Shown: positions 1-9,320 of the stretch, one piece after another
Numbering within the stretch: the first letter of the stretch is position 1
How the letters are laid out: every line of letters starts with the position of its first letter
Source of the DNA: JAHQVK01 sp036788295
GTDB lineage: Bacteria; Myxococcota; Kuafuiibacteriia; Kuafuiibacteriales; Kuafuiibacteriaceae
Direction: 5' to 3'
Length of the DNA stretch: 64,000 bases
Assembly (NCBI GenBank): GCA_036788295.1
Contig: DAIQNR010000004.1
Coordinates: 1-64,000, forward strand
Made by a program: the position numbers and the translations under genes
Notes under the pieces: model-generated
What the model was told of the DNA's origin: nothing
The model's input: the letters and a program-made list of their open reading frames with translations, nothing else
Database searches by the model: none

Positions 1-93
1 GAGCCGCCCCCTGAGGGTCGCCGCAGGCGACCGGACGGCCAGGGACGCAGGAAACCAGCCTGGGGCGTTGGTAGAGCCCGATCGGTGCTCTAG
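1..93. repeat. Right arm of a palindromic element (copy 1, cut by the window edge)
   Basis: These 93 bases match the right half of the complete element at 34982-35171 (bases 35079-35171), with about five mismatches by eye. The outer end TCGGTGCTCTAG (82-93) is the same terminal repeat. The TAG stop codon of the minus-strand lipoprotein gene (90-92) lies inside this terminal CTAG. The left half, if present, is outside the window. Confidence 0.8.
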
Positions 94-1004
94 GGGGCAA
101 ACGCTCGCTCGAGCTCGACTTCCTCTTCGTAGACGCACCCCGAAAACCACGCCGCTCTTCGGCCGGAGAGACCGGCCGGTCTTTGCGCCGCGGCCGGGGC
201 GGCGGAGCCTTGAAACGGGAGCTGCTGTCCGGCCGGACCGGTCACCACGTCGGCGAACAGGGCGAGGCGCCCATTCGAGATCCGCCCGAAATAGACGAGC
301 GGCTCGAGCGGGCCAGAGAGCGAGACGAGCTGCGCCGCTCCGTCCGCCAAGACGTGAAGCGCCCACACCGGCTGGGGGGCCACCGGCGCAGCGCAGCCGA
401 GCGGGTCGAAGACCGCCCGCACCCGGCCGAAGTACACCCCGCTGAGCGCCGGCTCGAAGTCTCGGGCGAAACCTCCGACGAGGGTCGATTCGACCGGGCC
501 GGCAGCGCCGCAGGTGCGGTGAAGCAGCTCGAAGGTGGCCGAGCGCCGGGAGAACTCGCCCTCGAGCCTCGCGTCGGGGCACCCGCCCCGCTCGAGCGCC
601 GCGCCCCGAAGCTCGACCGCGCCGGCTTCGTCGATGGTCCCGGAGTACACGAAGGGCGAGCCGGCGACGACGACGACCAGCTCGCCCAGCCACTCCCGGG
701 CGTACAGGACGGCGCCGCGCGCCCCGAAGACGCCGGTGAACGGGCTGTCCGGAGGAACCCCAAAATCGGCGATCCCGACGGCGACGTCGCCGACCTCGAA
801 CGCCTCGACGTCGAAGGACCCGGCGTCGAGACCGGCCTCGTCGGCGGCGTCGGCGAAAAAACCGCCGTCTTCGTCCCCGAACAACGGTGGTCGGCCCGGG
901 CCCGGTGAGCATCCGAGCGACGCGAGCACCCACAGCCCAGCGAGCCCCGAGACCGCGCGCCACCTGGCCACCGCCCGAAGATGCCAGAAACGAGCCCCCC
1001 GCAC
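90..1004 (-). CDS. Secreted lipoprotein of unknown function
   Basis: About 304 residues from a GTG start. A hydrophobic signal ends in a lipobox (LASLGC), after which an acidic, Asp/Ala-rich stretch precedes a folded region of about 230 residues. I recognise no enzyme motif; the body looks like a beta-rich domain with scattered Cys. A GTG at 971 would give a more usual 21-residue lipoprotein signal and is an equally good start, since neither has a clear ribosome binding site. The stop codon lies in the terminal repeat of the palindromic element. It is divergent from the TIGR04255-like gene. Confidence 0.7.
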   Translation of the reverse strand: MRGARFWHLRAVARWRAVSGLAGLWVLASLGCSPGPGRPPLFGDEDGGFFADAADEAGLDAGSFDVEAFEVGDVAVGIADFGVPPDSPFTGVFGARGAVLYAREWLGELVVVVAGSPFVYSGTIDEAGAVELRGAALERGGCPDARLEGEFSRRSATFELLHRTCGAAGPVESTLVGGFARDFEPALSGVYFGRVRAVFDPLGCAAPVAPQPVWALHVLADGAAQLVSLSGPLEPLVYFGRISNGRLALFADVVTGPAGQQLPFQGSAAPAAAQRPAGLSGRRAAWFSGCVYEEEVELERAFAP

Positions 1005-1122
1005 GACCGCCAGACTGCGCCGAGATTCGAGCGACGCCCTGGCTGCGGCCGGTCAAGTCTTGCACCCGGATCGCTCTCACGTTAACCAAAATCGAGCCGG
1101 CGGCACCAAGAGGAGCGACGCG

Positions 1123-1790
1123 ATGGAGACCCCTGGAGCGCTGAATCGGTCGCCGATTCGAGAGGCTGTTCTGGACGTTTTCGTCGAGGGCGTGAAGGTG
1201 TCGGCTCGAGACCTTCAGGCGTTCGGCAAGAGGCTTGGAGACGATTTCCCGACCGAGCACGTCAGCCACTTCGTATCCGCGAACTTCGCGGTCGAAGACG
1301 GCGAGCCAAAGACATCGGCTCGGTTGGTCGAGCGTGGGTACCAGTACCGTTCACCCGACGAACGCGACGTACTTCAGGCAAGGATCGACGGGTTCAGTAT
1401 CAATCGGCTCGCTTCGTACACCAGCGGAGATCGGTTGTTCGAGTTGGCCCGCCGTTGGTGGGCAATCTACCTCGAGGTCGCCCAGCCGGAAGCCATTCGC
1501 GGAGTCGCGCTCCNNNNNNNNNNNNNNNNNNNNNNNNNNNNNNNNNNNNNNNNNNNNNNNNNNNNNNNNNNNNNNNNNNNNNNNNNNNNNNNNNNNNNNN
1601 NNNNNNNNNNNNNTGGGCAATCTACCTCGAGGTCGCCCAGCCGGAAGCCATTCGCGGAGTCGCGCTCCCGGGCGACACCCGTTGCCCGCCCAGCTTGGAT
1701 ACCCGGGGTCGGACGGGATGTCTACGAACCGAGGTCGTTTCAGCCTGCCCGAGGATGTCCTCTGGCCCAACCACCAAACCTGGCTGGTGA
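1123..1790 (+). pseudogene. TIGR04255-family protein, C-terminally truncated, spanning a scaffold gap
   Basis: ATG at 1123 has a good AGGAG seven bases upstream. The product opens with SPIREAVLDVF and carries QARIDGFSINRLASY and a W-x-IYLEVAQPE motif, all hallmarks of the TIGR04255 family (function unknown, about 250 residues). When the 55-bp duplication and the 100 Ns are collapsed, the frame runs on and stops at 1790, giving about 170 residues. The expected continuation after the 'EAIRGVAL' segment (usually a RYINRI-like motif) is missing and replaced by unrelated residues. The gene is therefore probably broken, not just interrupted by the assembly. Confidence 0.6.
1459..1668. other. Scaffold gap (100 N) flanked by an exact 55-bp duplication
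   Basis: Bases 1459-1513 and 1614-1668 are identical, and Ns fill 1514-1613. An exact 55-bp overlap at both sides is what results when two contigs sharing one k-mer are joined with a fixed N spacer. The same pattern recurs at the second gap. The real sequence is probably continuous with one copy of the 55-mer. Confidence 0.9.
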
Positions 1791-2035
1791 CCTTTGCAAG
1801 CTGCGGCGCTATCGTTTCGCTCGTGTTCGAATCGGGGGACGGAAGAAGATTCAAGCTGGCGCCTGTCCATAAGCCCACGGAAAAGGACCTGCCGGGGAAG
1901 CTCCCTGAAAACTACGCTCATAGTCTGGTGTGCACCATCCAGCCGCCCGAGGACCATCATGTCAAGCCGTCGGCGGCGGCCCGGAAGCACGCCCGGCTGT
2001 TGTTGGCGGGGGTGTTCGTCTCGGTGAGGGAATGA
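1718..2035 (+). CDS. Small hypothetical protein
   Basis: A 105-codon frame from ATG 1718 to TGA 2033-2035. The composition looks protein-like (SLPEDVLWPNHQTWLVTF, then VSLVFESGDGRRFKLAPVH) and not like a GC-rich shadow frame. It overlaps the broken end of the TIGR04255-like gene in another frame and has only a weak GGACGGG upstream. I recognise no family. It could be a real small gene or the fragment that replaced the end of its neighbour. Confidence 0.4.
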   Translation: MSTNRGRFSLPEDVLWPNHQTWLVTFASCGAIVSLVFESGDGRRFKLAPVHKPTEKDLPGKLPENYAHSLVCTIQPPEDHHVKPSAAARKHARLLLAGVFVSVRE

Positions 2036-2093
2036 TGGTCCTTTTTTGGCTCTCGAGTTGCAAGCACCGGAATTCGACAATCCCGCGACATGG

Positions 2094-2990
2094 TTAGGGC
2101 CATGGGGTGAGAGATTTTCCGGTTCGGCACGCGAGGCGGAGGGGGCAGACCGAGCACGTGGCCGGCGCCGGCTGCCGGGGGCAGCGGCCCGAGATCCCGA
2201 GGTGACATAGGGCCATGTCGAAGCGCACCGGGTCGGCGGGATCGAGACGAGCGAGCGCGGCGGTGAGCTCCCGCGCGGTCTCGAGGTCGTCGGCGCGGCG
2301 TTCGGTCAATCCCAGGTGGCGGCAGATGCGGCTGACATGGGTGTCGATCGGCACGAGCAGGCGGCTCGGCCCCAGCCCGGGGACGAGGCTCTTCCACGCC
2401 CCGAGGTCGAGGCCGTCCGGGCCCCGGAGCATCCACCGCAAGTACAGATGCAGCCGCTTGCTCGCCCCGCCGGTCGCCGGGTCGGGGAGCAGGTACCTCA
2501 GGCCGTAGGTCAGCGGTGCGCCGGCCTCGGCCCTCAGCTCGGCGATGAGCCGGGCCGCGGGATCGGCGTGATCGCGGTCGGATTCGCGCCGGGCCTCGGC
2601 GAACGCGGCGGCGAGGCTGCCGTGGCGGCGCCGCACCCGGCCCACCGCGCCGAGAAACCGAGGCAGATCGTCTCCGCGCTGAAACCGATAGGCGAAACCC
2701 GACAGGAGGGCGAGCCGGGCTTCGTCCTCGACCGCCGCCGCCGGTGAGGCCCCGAGCCGCTCGAGCACGGCCTCGGCCGCGGCGCGAATCAGGCTGACCC
2801 GGCCGTAGGCGAGCGCCGCCACGACGAGCCCGGCCACCTCCTGGTCGTGGGGGTCGGCGTAGCGATGCACCAGCCCCACCGGATCGGCCGCTCGGAGCGC
2901 CGCCCGGTCCACGCCGGCGAGCAAGGACTCGAGGCCCTCCGCCAAATGGACCGCGCTCGCAGTCCGTCGGTTGTGATGCGGTCGGTTCAT
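2094..2990 (-). CDS. TIGR02757 (DUF2400) family protein
   Basis: 298 residues, full length for TIGR02757/DUF2400. Near residues 210-235 lies LLVPIDTHVSRICRHLGL, resembling the helix-hairpin-helix and substrate-binding part of HhH-GPD DNA glycosylases. The C terminus carries a CP/C/C-x2-C cysteine cluster (CPRQ, TCSVC, ACR) in the position of the [4Fe-4S] loop of endonuclease III. A DNA-repair-like role is an inference from that fold; the family has no settled function that I know of. It is transcribed divergently from the response regulator with only 41 bp between start codons. Confidence 0.85.
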   Translation of the reverse strand: MNRPHHNRRTASAVHLAEGLESLLAGVDRAALRAADPVGLVHRYADPHDQEVAGLVVAALAYGRVSLIRAAAEAVLERLGASPAAAVEDEARLALLSGFAYRFQRGDDLPRFLGAVGRVRRRHGSLAAAFAEARRESDRDHADPAARLIAELRAEAGAPLTYGLRYLLPDPATGGASKRLHLYLRWMLRGPDGLDLGAWKSLVPGLGPSRLLVPIDTHVSRICRHLGLTERRADDLETARELTAALARLDPADPVRFDMALCHLGISGRCPRQPAPATCSVCPLRLACRTGKSLTPWP

Positions 2991-3031
2991 CGCTAGGCTG
3001 CACCGCGCGCCGCGGCGCGTACTGAGGATAT

Positions 3032-3697
3032 ATGGGCATTCGCGTACTCGTGGTCGAGGACCAGCCGAAAATCCTGAAGAGCCAGATCAAGCTGCTCCAA
3101 GGCTTCGACGACATCGAGATCGTCGGGGAGGCGCTGTCGGGCGAGAGCGCGCTCGAGAAGATCCCGGAAGTGCATCCCGAGGTGCTGCTGCTCGACCTGG
3201 GCCTCCCCCAGATGAGCGGGATCGACGTCACCAAGCGGGTGAAAGCGGAGTACCCGAAGATCGAGGTCCTGATTTTCACCATCTTCGACGAAGAAGACAA
3301 GGTGACCGAGGCGATCCTCGCCGGGGCGGCGGGCTACCTGCTCAAGGGCACCCCGGTGGACCGGATCGTCGAGGCGATTCGGGATGTGAAGGCGGGGGGC
3401 GCGGTCATCCAGCCGAACCTGGCCCGGGCGCTGCTGCGGCTCATCCACAGCGGAGACCGGCGGTCCCCGCACCTGCCCATCCAGCCCGGGGAGGCGGCGA
3501 CCATGCTGACCGACCGCGAGCTGGAGATCCTGCAGATCATCGCGAAGGGCCTCTCGAACAACGAGGCGGCGAAGGTGCTCGGGCTGTCGAAGGCGACGAT
3601 TCGCACCCACCTCGAGCACATCTACGAGAAGCTCGACGTCACCAACCGGGTCGAGGCGGTGACCGAAGGCATCCGCCAGGGCATCATCAACCTCTGA
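3032..3697 (+). CDS. Response regulator, NarL/FixJ type
   Basis: 221 residues: an N-terminal CheY-like receiver (1-125) and a C-terminal LuxR-type helix-turn-helix (about 155-215). The acidic pair is E9/D10 (VVEDQ) and the phosphoacceptor is D55 in LLLDLGLPQ. The switch Thr lies in IFTIFDE and the conserved Lys in GYLLKG. The HTH reads LTDRELEILQIIAKGLSNNE. No histidine kinase is adjacent, so the regulator is an orphan in this window. It sits 17 bp before the lytic transglycosylase gene and is probably cotranscribed with it, which hints at envelope control but does not prove it. Confidence 0.92.
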   Translation: MGIRVLVVEDQPKILKSQIKLLQGFDDIEIVGEALSGESALEKIPEVHPEVLLLDLGLPQMSGIDVTKRVKAEYPKIEVLIFTIFDEEDKVTEAILAGAAGYLLKGTPVDRIVEAIRDVKAGGAVIQPNLARALLRLIHSGDRRSPHLPIQPGEAATMLTDRELEILQIIAKGLSNNEAAKVLGLSKATIRTHLEHIYEKLDVTNRVEAVTEGIRQGIINL

Positions 3698-3714
3698 CCC
3701 CCCGCGGAGCCGCG

Positions 3715-5880
3715 ATGCAGCGCTGCTTTTCTGTCCTGCTCGTGCTCCCGGTCCTCGTCGGGGGGTCCGCGGCGGCCGAGCCTTCCGTCGCCGGGGTCCA
3801 GCTCGACCCGCCGGTTCCCCCCGCTGGGCAGGTCGAGCTCCTGACCGCCGACCTCGAGCCGTACGGAGCCGCCCGGCGCCTGCTCGCCCGGGGTAAGCCC
3901 GCGGAAGCGCTCGACCAGCTCGGCGATGGTCCACCCCTGTTCTCCGACCGGGCTGCCCTCCTGCGGGCCGACGCCTTGCTCGCGCTCGGCGAAGTGAAGC
4001 TGGCGGCGGCCGCCTACCGAACCGCGCTCGCGGTGGCCGTGGTTCCGGCGGTCGCGCGGGCGGCGGCCCGGGGGCTCGTCGAAGCGCTGCCTAAGCTCGG
4101 GCGCGCCGACGAGGCGCAGGCGGTGCTCGACGCGATGCTGGCCGAGAAGCCGGGTGCCGCCGAGCGCCGGCGCTTGGAGCTGGCGCAGGCTCGCCTGCTC
4201 GCCTCCCGGGGAAAGAAGCGGGAGGCGGTCGCGGCGGCGACGGCGCTCATCGATCGGGCGCCGGGCAGCCCGGAAGCCCCGTTTGCCCGGGATCTGGTTC
4301 GCGCCTTGATCAAGGCCGGAGCCAAGCCCCCGAAGCGGGACGTGGCGAGCGAGCGACGCCGGATCGCGGCGCTGCTCGACGCCCGGATGTGGGACGACGC
4401 AAAAGACGCGCTCGCCGCCATCGGCAGCACCGACGCGGCGACCCAGCTCTTGTCCGCCCGGCTGCTCGAGGGGCGGGGCGAGCCGGGGGCGGACGCCGCG
4501 TACGCCGCGCTCGGCAAGAAGAAGGTGCCAGCGGCGGTGGCAGCCGAAGCGCTCGACCGCCTGGCGCGGAGGCGCCTTCGGGTCGGAGATCACGACGGGG
4601 CGCTGTCCGCCTTCGACGCGCTCACCGGGCTCGCCGGCACGAACCGGCGCGCCCGAAAGGCGGAGTTCCTGGCCGCCTGGATCCCGTACGCCGACGGGAA
4701 CTTCGCCGAATCGCGGGCTCGCTTTCTTCGCTACGCCGACCGCCACCGCCGGACCCGGGACCGAGACGAGGCCCTGTGGTTCGCGGGCTGGGCGAGCTAC
4801 CTCGGAGCCGAGCCGAACGAGGCGACTGCCGCGCTCGAGCGGCTGCTGGCCGAGCACCCGAGCAGCGCGCTCGTTCCGCAGGCCCACTACTGGCTCGGGC
4901 GGATCGCCCACCAGGCCGAGTCCCCCGAAGCGGCGACGAAGCGGTACGAAGCGGCGCTCGGGTGGCCGCTGAGCTACTACGGCCTGTGGGCCGCGCACCG
5001 GCTCGGCGAGCTCGGGGTCGAGCTCCCCGTCCCGGTTCCTCCGGAGGGGCTCGCCCCGGCCCCGAGGGACGCCGCGCTCGCCGCGCTCGGCCCCAGTCGT
5101 CCGGTCACCGTCGACCGGGCGGTCGCCTTGTTTTCGGCCGACCGCCCCGGGGAGGCGCTCGAGGAGCTCGACGCCTCGGCTGCAGCCCTGCTCGCGGCCC
5201 CTCGAGGCAAAGAGCAGCGCCTCGCGGTGGCCGATCTGCTGGCGTCGGTGGGCGCCCACCACCTCGCGTTTCGCATCGGCGGCGCCCTCGCTCGCACCGG
5301 CGCCGAGCTGCAGAGCAAGGATCCGCTCGCGTGGCGGGCGTGGCAGCACGCGTACCCCCGGGCTTTTGCCGCCGAGATGGAAAAGGCCCGCGCCCACCAC
5401 CCGGTGGAGTCCGAGCTCGTCTACGCGGTGATGCGCACCGAGAGCCACTTTCAGCCGTGGGCCAAAAGCCCGGTCGGGGCGCGGGGCCTCATGCAGTTGA
5501 TGCCGAGGACGGCAAAGAGCATCGGCCTCACCACCCCAAGCGGCCGGCTGCACGCGGGGAGGATTCAAGACCCAGCGAGCAACATCTGGCTCGGGACCTG
5601 GTACCTCGGCCAGCTGCTCGACCGATACGACGGCCAGATCGTCGCCGCGGCGGGCGCCTACAACGGCGGCCCCACCGCCATGGAGCGGTGGCTCTCCGCC
5701 CACGACGGCGCTCCGCTCGATGAGTTCGTGGAGCGCATCACCTACCGGGAGACCCGCCGCTACGTCCGCCGCGTCGTCGAGACCTGGGCCATCTATCGGC
5801 AGCTCTACGAAGGCGAGCGCCCTGCCCTGCCCACCCAGATCCGCTGGGCGGTGGACCCAAAGTCCAAAGCGAGCTTTTAG
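3715..5880 (+). CDS. Slt-like soluble lytic murein transglycosylase with TPR superhelix
   Basis: 721 residues. A Sec signal peptide (about 1-21, ending SAAAEP) marks it for the periplasm. Residues 30-530 are Ala/Leu-rich helical repeats of TPR type, including AHYWLGRIAHQ units like the doughnut domain of Slt70. Residues 545-690 form the SLT domain: catalytic Glu576 in MRTESHF, then GARGLMQLMPRTA, then AAGAYNGGPTAMERW. The family cleaves the MurNAc-GlcNAc bond with formation of 1,6-anhydromuropeptides. It lies directly downstream of the response regulator and convergent with the ABC operon, with two bases between the stop codons. Confidence 0.93.
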   Translation: MQRCFSVLLVLPVLVGGSAAAEPSVAGVQLDPPVPPAGQVELLTADLEPYGAARRLLARGKPAEALDQLGDGPPLFSDRAALLRADALLALGEVKLAAAAYRTALAVAVVPAVARAAARGLVEALPKLGRADEAQAVLDAMLAEKPGAAERRRLELAQARLLASRGKKREAVAAATALIDRAPGSPEAPFARDLVRALIKAGAKPPKRDVASERRRIAALLDARMWDDAKDALAAIGSTDAATQLLSARLLEGRGEPGADAAYAALGKKKVPAAVAAEALDRLARRRLRVGDHDGALSAFDALTGLAGTNRRARKAEFLAAWIPYADGNFAESRARFLRYADRHRRTRDRDEALWFAGWASYLGAEPNEATAALERLLAEHPSSALVPQAHYWLGRIAHQAESPEAATKRYEAALGWPLSYYGLWAAHRLGELGVELPVPVPPEGLAPAPRDAALAALGPSRPVTVDRAVALFSADRPGEALEELDASAAALLAAPRGKEQRLAVADLLASVGAHHLAFRIGGALARTGAELQSKDPLAWRAWQHAYPRAFAAEMEKARAHHPVESELVYAVMRTESHFQPWAKSPVGARGLMQLMPRTAKSIGLTTPSGRLHAGRIQDPASNIWLGTWYLGQLLDRYDGQIVAAAGAYNGGPTAMERWLSAHDGAPLDEFVERITYRETRRYVRRVVETWAIYRQLYEGERPALPTQIRWAVDPKSKASF

Positions 5881-5882
5881 AA

Positions 5883-8800
5883 TCAAGGCCCGGGGACCGC
5901 GCCGGCGTGGGTCAGAATGCGGCGGGGGCAGGCGCCGCGGGCGGCGCAGGCATCGAGCTGCGGGTCGGACACCGAGTGAAGTCCCGTAAGGCGGCGCAGG
6001 CGAGCCTTCAGGTCTTCTGCGGACCCGTAGTACATGTCGTCATCCCACCAGATGAGAGCGCCGTCCGCGCCCCGCCACAGGCTGCACGTCTCCGCGAAGC
6101 TCGGCGCCTGCCGAACGCTCACGTGGGAGGGGTGGCCGAGGGCCAGCCCGCCGCCAACGAGCAGCGCGCCGTCTTCGAAGCGGGGGGTCGAGGCGTGGTT
6201 GAGCACCCGTCCATCGTCGAGGTCGAGAATCCAAAAGCCGTTCCTCGTCCCCCACAGCAGGCGCTGCTCCCGGATGCGGAGGACTCGCGATACCGCGGGG
6301 ACTTCTCTTGACCACAGCAGCCCGCCCGAATCGAGCGCTCGCGCCTCCAGGGTCAATATGTTCTGCCAGACCACCACCCCCGCTCCCACCGCGATCCCCG
6401 GCGAAGCATGCCCCTTGCCGAAGATGCGGTCCGGCTCGCCAGGACGTGCGAGCACCCGGAGCTCGAATCCGACAAATTGCCCATCCCTTCGAAAAACGAC
6501 GAAGCCGATCTCGCCTCGAGGTCCCACCGCCAAATCTTGGACCTCGCCGTCGACGGGCACGGTCGTTCCCGTGCTCGACGCGAGCTGGCCGTCTTCGACG
6601 GCGACCCAGCCGTCGTCGAGGAGCCAGGCCGGTTTCCTCCCGTCGAGCCGGCGAGCGGACGAAAACGCGCCCGTGCGCTGGTCCCAAAACGCGGAGCCGT
6701 CTCGGCCTCGCAAGAGCACCCGCCGGCCGTTGGGGCTCGGGACAACGGCATCGATGGCGGCGACCTTCTCTTGTCTCGGATAGAAGCGCCGAGGCCGGCA
6801 CGACTTTTGGTCCCAGGTCTGGATGCCGCCTTCATGGACGACGCCAATGTCGCCGTCGGGAAGCGAAAAGACGCCGAAGACGGCGTCGGTCTGCACGTTG
6901 GGGGCAATCGGCGGCAACGAGGCGCCACCCTCGGCCGCGACCGGATCCTTCGGAATCCCTTCCTCCTCCCGCACCGCTCCGCCCTCCGGGGAGATCACGA
7001 GCCGGCGCCCGCTCGTCGTGCGCAGAGCGACGCGACCGTCTGGGCGCCACGCGAGGGTGACCCGAGCGAGCGACTCCCCCACCGGCACGGTGGCCAGCAT
7101 CGCTCCAGTGCTCGCGTCATAGATGGAAAGAGCGTCGGGGACGGTGCGAACCATAGCGACCAGGCTGCCGTCCGGGGAGGTCGAGAGGCCCGCGGTGAGC
7201 GAAGCCGCCGTGTGCGACCAAAGGAGCGCGCCGTCCGCGAGCCGAAACGCGCGCAGCCCGTGATCCGCCAACGCGACGATCACGCGGCCGTCGAGCGCGA
7301 AGCCGACATCGCTCGCCTCCGCCCCGACCTCGAAGCTGCGAACGAGCTGAAGATCAGGGACGGAGAAGACGCTGAGCCGCTCACGCTGCACGAACGCGGC
7401 GAGGTCTTTTGCGGGTGAGATGCGGATCGCTGTCGGCTCGGAGAGCCGCACGAGCTCCCTCCGCTCGTCGAGCGCCGCGGGGTCCCGGAGCCGGGGCGCG
7501 GGCCGAGTCCAGGTTCGCCCCGGTCGCGGCGGCACGTCGAGCTCCATCCACGGGCCGAACATCGGCCCTCGCCCGTTCGGCACCAAGAAGCCAACCTGCG
7601 CCCACAGCCGCTGCGCGCCCAGGTGGCGTGCGCTCACTGCCGCGCCAAACCTCCCGCCTTGGTCGATTTCGTGGTCCGCGGCGAGGGGACGGACGCGGGT
7701 CCGGAAGACGAAAGGTTGTTCGTCCACGAGGCCCGGGTCGACGGTGAGCTCGAGCCCGTCGAGCCCGCTCGTCGAGCTCGGCGGGGACGAAAGCGGCAGC
7801 TCCCAGGTGAGTCGAGGGACGGGCAGAGTGAGAGGTTCGCCAGGGACGAGGCCGTCGAGCCGGCTTTGGTACCGAGCAGCGACGCTGGGGAGTTCGAACT
7901 CGCATCGGGCCCCGAGATGGCGCCACAGGTCGCCGCCTTGGGGCGCGGTGGACAGGGCTCGAAAGACGCAGCCGACCACCCCGGGCCCGGCCTCGTCGCG
8001 AAGCGCCTCGACGAAGACCACCCCGAGCGGATAGATCTCGTGGTGGTCGTACCATTTCTGCCGCTCGGCGCCGCGAAGAAGGAGACCGAGGCTGGTGCCT
8101 CCCCGGGCGTGAAGATGGCCGGCGGAGACGAGCATCTCGTCGAGCTCGGCTCGCTCCCCCGATAGTTCGGCGCCGAGCAAGGTCGCGGCTCCCTCCCCAA
8201 AAGCGCGCCAAGCGTCGAGCAGCGCGCGGCCCCGGGGCCCGGCGAGGGCATCGGCGTAGGCGTGGACCAGCTCGTGGTGGAGGACGGAGGCCGCGCCCGG
8301 AGCGCTCGGATCCACGCGGACGTTTCGCCCTTGCTGCTCGCCGGCGTGAAACGCGCCGGCGCCGATGAGCTCCACGTCGATCCGGCGCGGCGCCGTATCG
8401 AGCGCCTCTCGAACCCGCCGATCCACCTCGGGGACGAGGCGGCTGAGCTCCGCCGCGAGAACATCCTCAGGATGAAACAGCACCGACAAATGAGGCGCAG
8501 GCTGGCTGATGGTCGGCCGCGATCGCAGGAGCGCCTGCACCTTCGGAGCGACCTGAACCGCGATGCCGGTGGAGGAGACCGCGACGAAGACGACCACGAG
8601 GACGAAACCGAACCGGACCGCGTCGAATCGAGCCTCCTTCCGCCGGCCGGCCGCGCCGAGCCCGAAGCGGGAGCCGAGCACCCCCGCCGCGAAGAACGAG
8701 AGCCAGACGGCGTGGGCCACCGGGGGGACGATCGGCTCCGCCCCCCGCATCGGGATTTGAAACAGGGTCGAGACCCGCGCCGGCGCCGCGTGCGCGCTCA

Positions 8801-9320
8801 CCTCTCCGAGCACCTCGAGCAGCAGGAGGACGGTGAGCAGCGAAAAGACACCGGGGCGCCGGCCGGAGCCGAAGAAGAGCCCGAGGCCGGCGCACCCGAG
8901 CAGCCCGCTCGCGTACAGCGCGCCCAGCTTCGAGAGGACCGGACCGGCCCGCGGCAGCGCGCCTGCCGCCGCGAGCTGAAGCGCCGGCGGGACGAGCCCG
9001 CACGCGGCGACGGCGAGGATCAGGACGAGCAGCGCGAGCATCTTGGCCGCATGGAGCTGCCCCCGGCTCACCGGGAGGGTATCGAAGAAGTTGAGGGTTC
9101 CGTCGCGCGCCTCGCTCCCGCAGCTGAACAGGCCGGCGATGAGGCAGATGGTGCCTCCGACGAAGAACCCACCGTCGAGGGATTCGACGAAGAGCGCGGA
9201 CGGGCGCGCCGGGTCGGCGACGCCGAAGACGGCGATGCCCAGGGCGCCGAGCGCGAGCAGCAGGGCGGCGAGGAAATAGGGTCGAAGGCTCTCGAGCTCC
9301 TTGATGAACAGCGCCTTCAT
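5883..9320 (-). CDS. ABC-2 permease fused to HExxH metallopeptidase and beta-propeller
   Basis: 1145 residues from ATG 9320 (earlier in-frame starts would run into the upstream permease). Residues 1-260 are an ABC-2 type permease with about six membrane spans and a cytosolic start (MKALFIKELESLRPYF). Residues 285-430 hold a gluzincin-like site: HELVH at 349-353 and a downstream FGEGA with E376 as likely third zinc ligand. Residues 460-650 look beta-rich, and about 690-1090 form a WD40/PQQ-like propeller with repeated SPDG, DGRV and W-D units. Fusion of permeases to M1-like peptidases is known; the added propeller is unusual. It overlaps the next permease by four bases and is the last gene of the operon. 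Confidence 0.75.
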   Translation of the reverse strand: MKALFIKELESLRPYFLAALLLALGALGIAVFGVADPARPSALFVESLDGGFFVGGTICLIAGLFSCGSEARDGTLNFFDTLPVSRGQLHAAKMLALLVLILAVAACGLVPPALQLAAAGALPRAGPVLSKLGALYASGLLGCAGLGLFFGSGRRPGVFSLLTVLLLLEVLGEVSAHAAPARVSTLFQIPMRGAEPIVPPVAHAVWLSFFAAGVLGSRFGLGAAGRRKEARFDAVRFGFVLVVVFVAVSSTGIAVQVAPKVQALLRSRPTISQPAPHLSVLFHPEDVLAAELSRLVPEVDRRVREALDTAPRRIDVELIGAGAFHAGEQQGRNVRVDPSAPGAASVLHHELVHAYADALAGPRGRALLDAWRAFGEGAATLLGAELSGERAELDEMLVSAGHLHARGGTSLGLLLRGAERQKWYDHHEIYPLGVVFVEALRDEAGPGVVGCVFRALSTAPQGGDLWRHLGARCEFELPSVAARYQSRLDGLVPGEPLTLPVPRLTWELPLSSPPSSTSGLDGLELTVDPGLVDEQPFVFRTRVRPLAADHEIDQGGRFGAAVSARHLGAQRLWAQVGFLVPNGRGPMFGPWMELDVPPRPGRTWTRPAPRLRDPAALDERRELVRLSEPTAIRISPAKDLAAFVQRERLSVFSVPDLQLVRSFEVGAEASDVGFALDGRVIVALADHGLRAFRLADGALLWSHTAASLTAGLSTSPDGSLVAMVRTVPDALSIYDASTGAMLATVPVGESLARVTLAWRPDGRVALRTTSGRRLVISPEGGAVREEEGIPKDPVAAEGGASLPPIAPNVQTDAVFGVFSLPDGDIGVVHEGGIQTWDQKSCRPRRFYPRQEKVAAIDAVVPSPNGRRVLLRGRDGSAFWDQRTGAFSSARRLDGRKPAWLLDDGWVAVEDGQLASSTGTTVPVDGEVQDLAVGPRGEIGFVVFRRDGQFVGFELRVLARPGEPDRIFGKGHASPGIAVGAGVVVWQNILTLEARALDSGGLLWSREVPAVSRVLRIREQRLLWGTRNGFWILDLDDGRVLNHASTPRFEDGALLVGGGLALGHPSHVSVRQAPSFAETCSLWRGADGALIWWDDDMYYGSAEDLKARLRRLTGLHSVSDPQLDACAARGACPRRILTHAGAVPGP

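Noticed and set aside
3622..5886. 754-codon minus-strand frame opposite the lytic transglycosylase
   Set aside because: The plus strand has clear SLT catalytic motifs and a signal peptide; the opposite frame has low-complexity Arg/Gly content.
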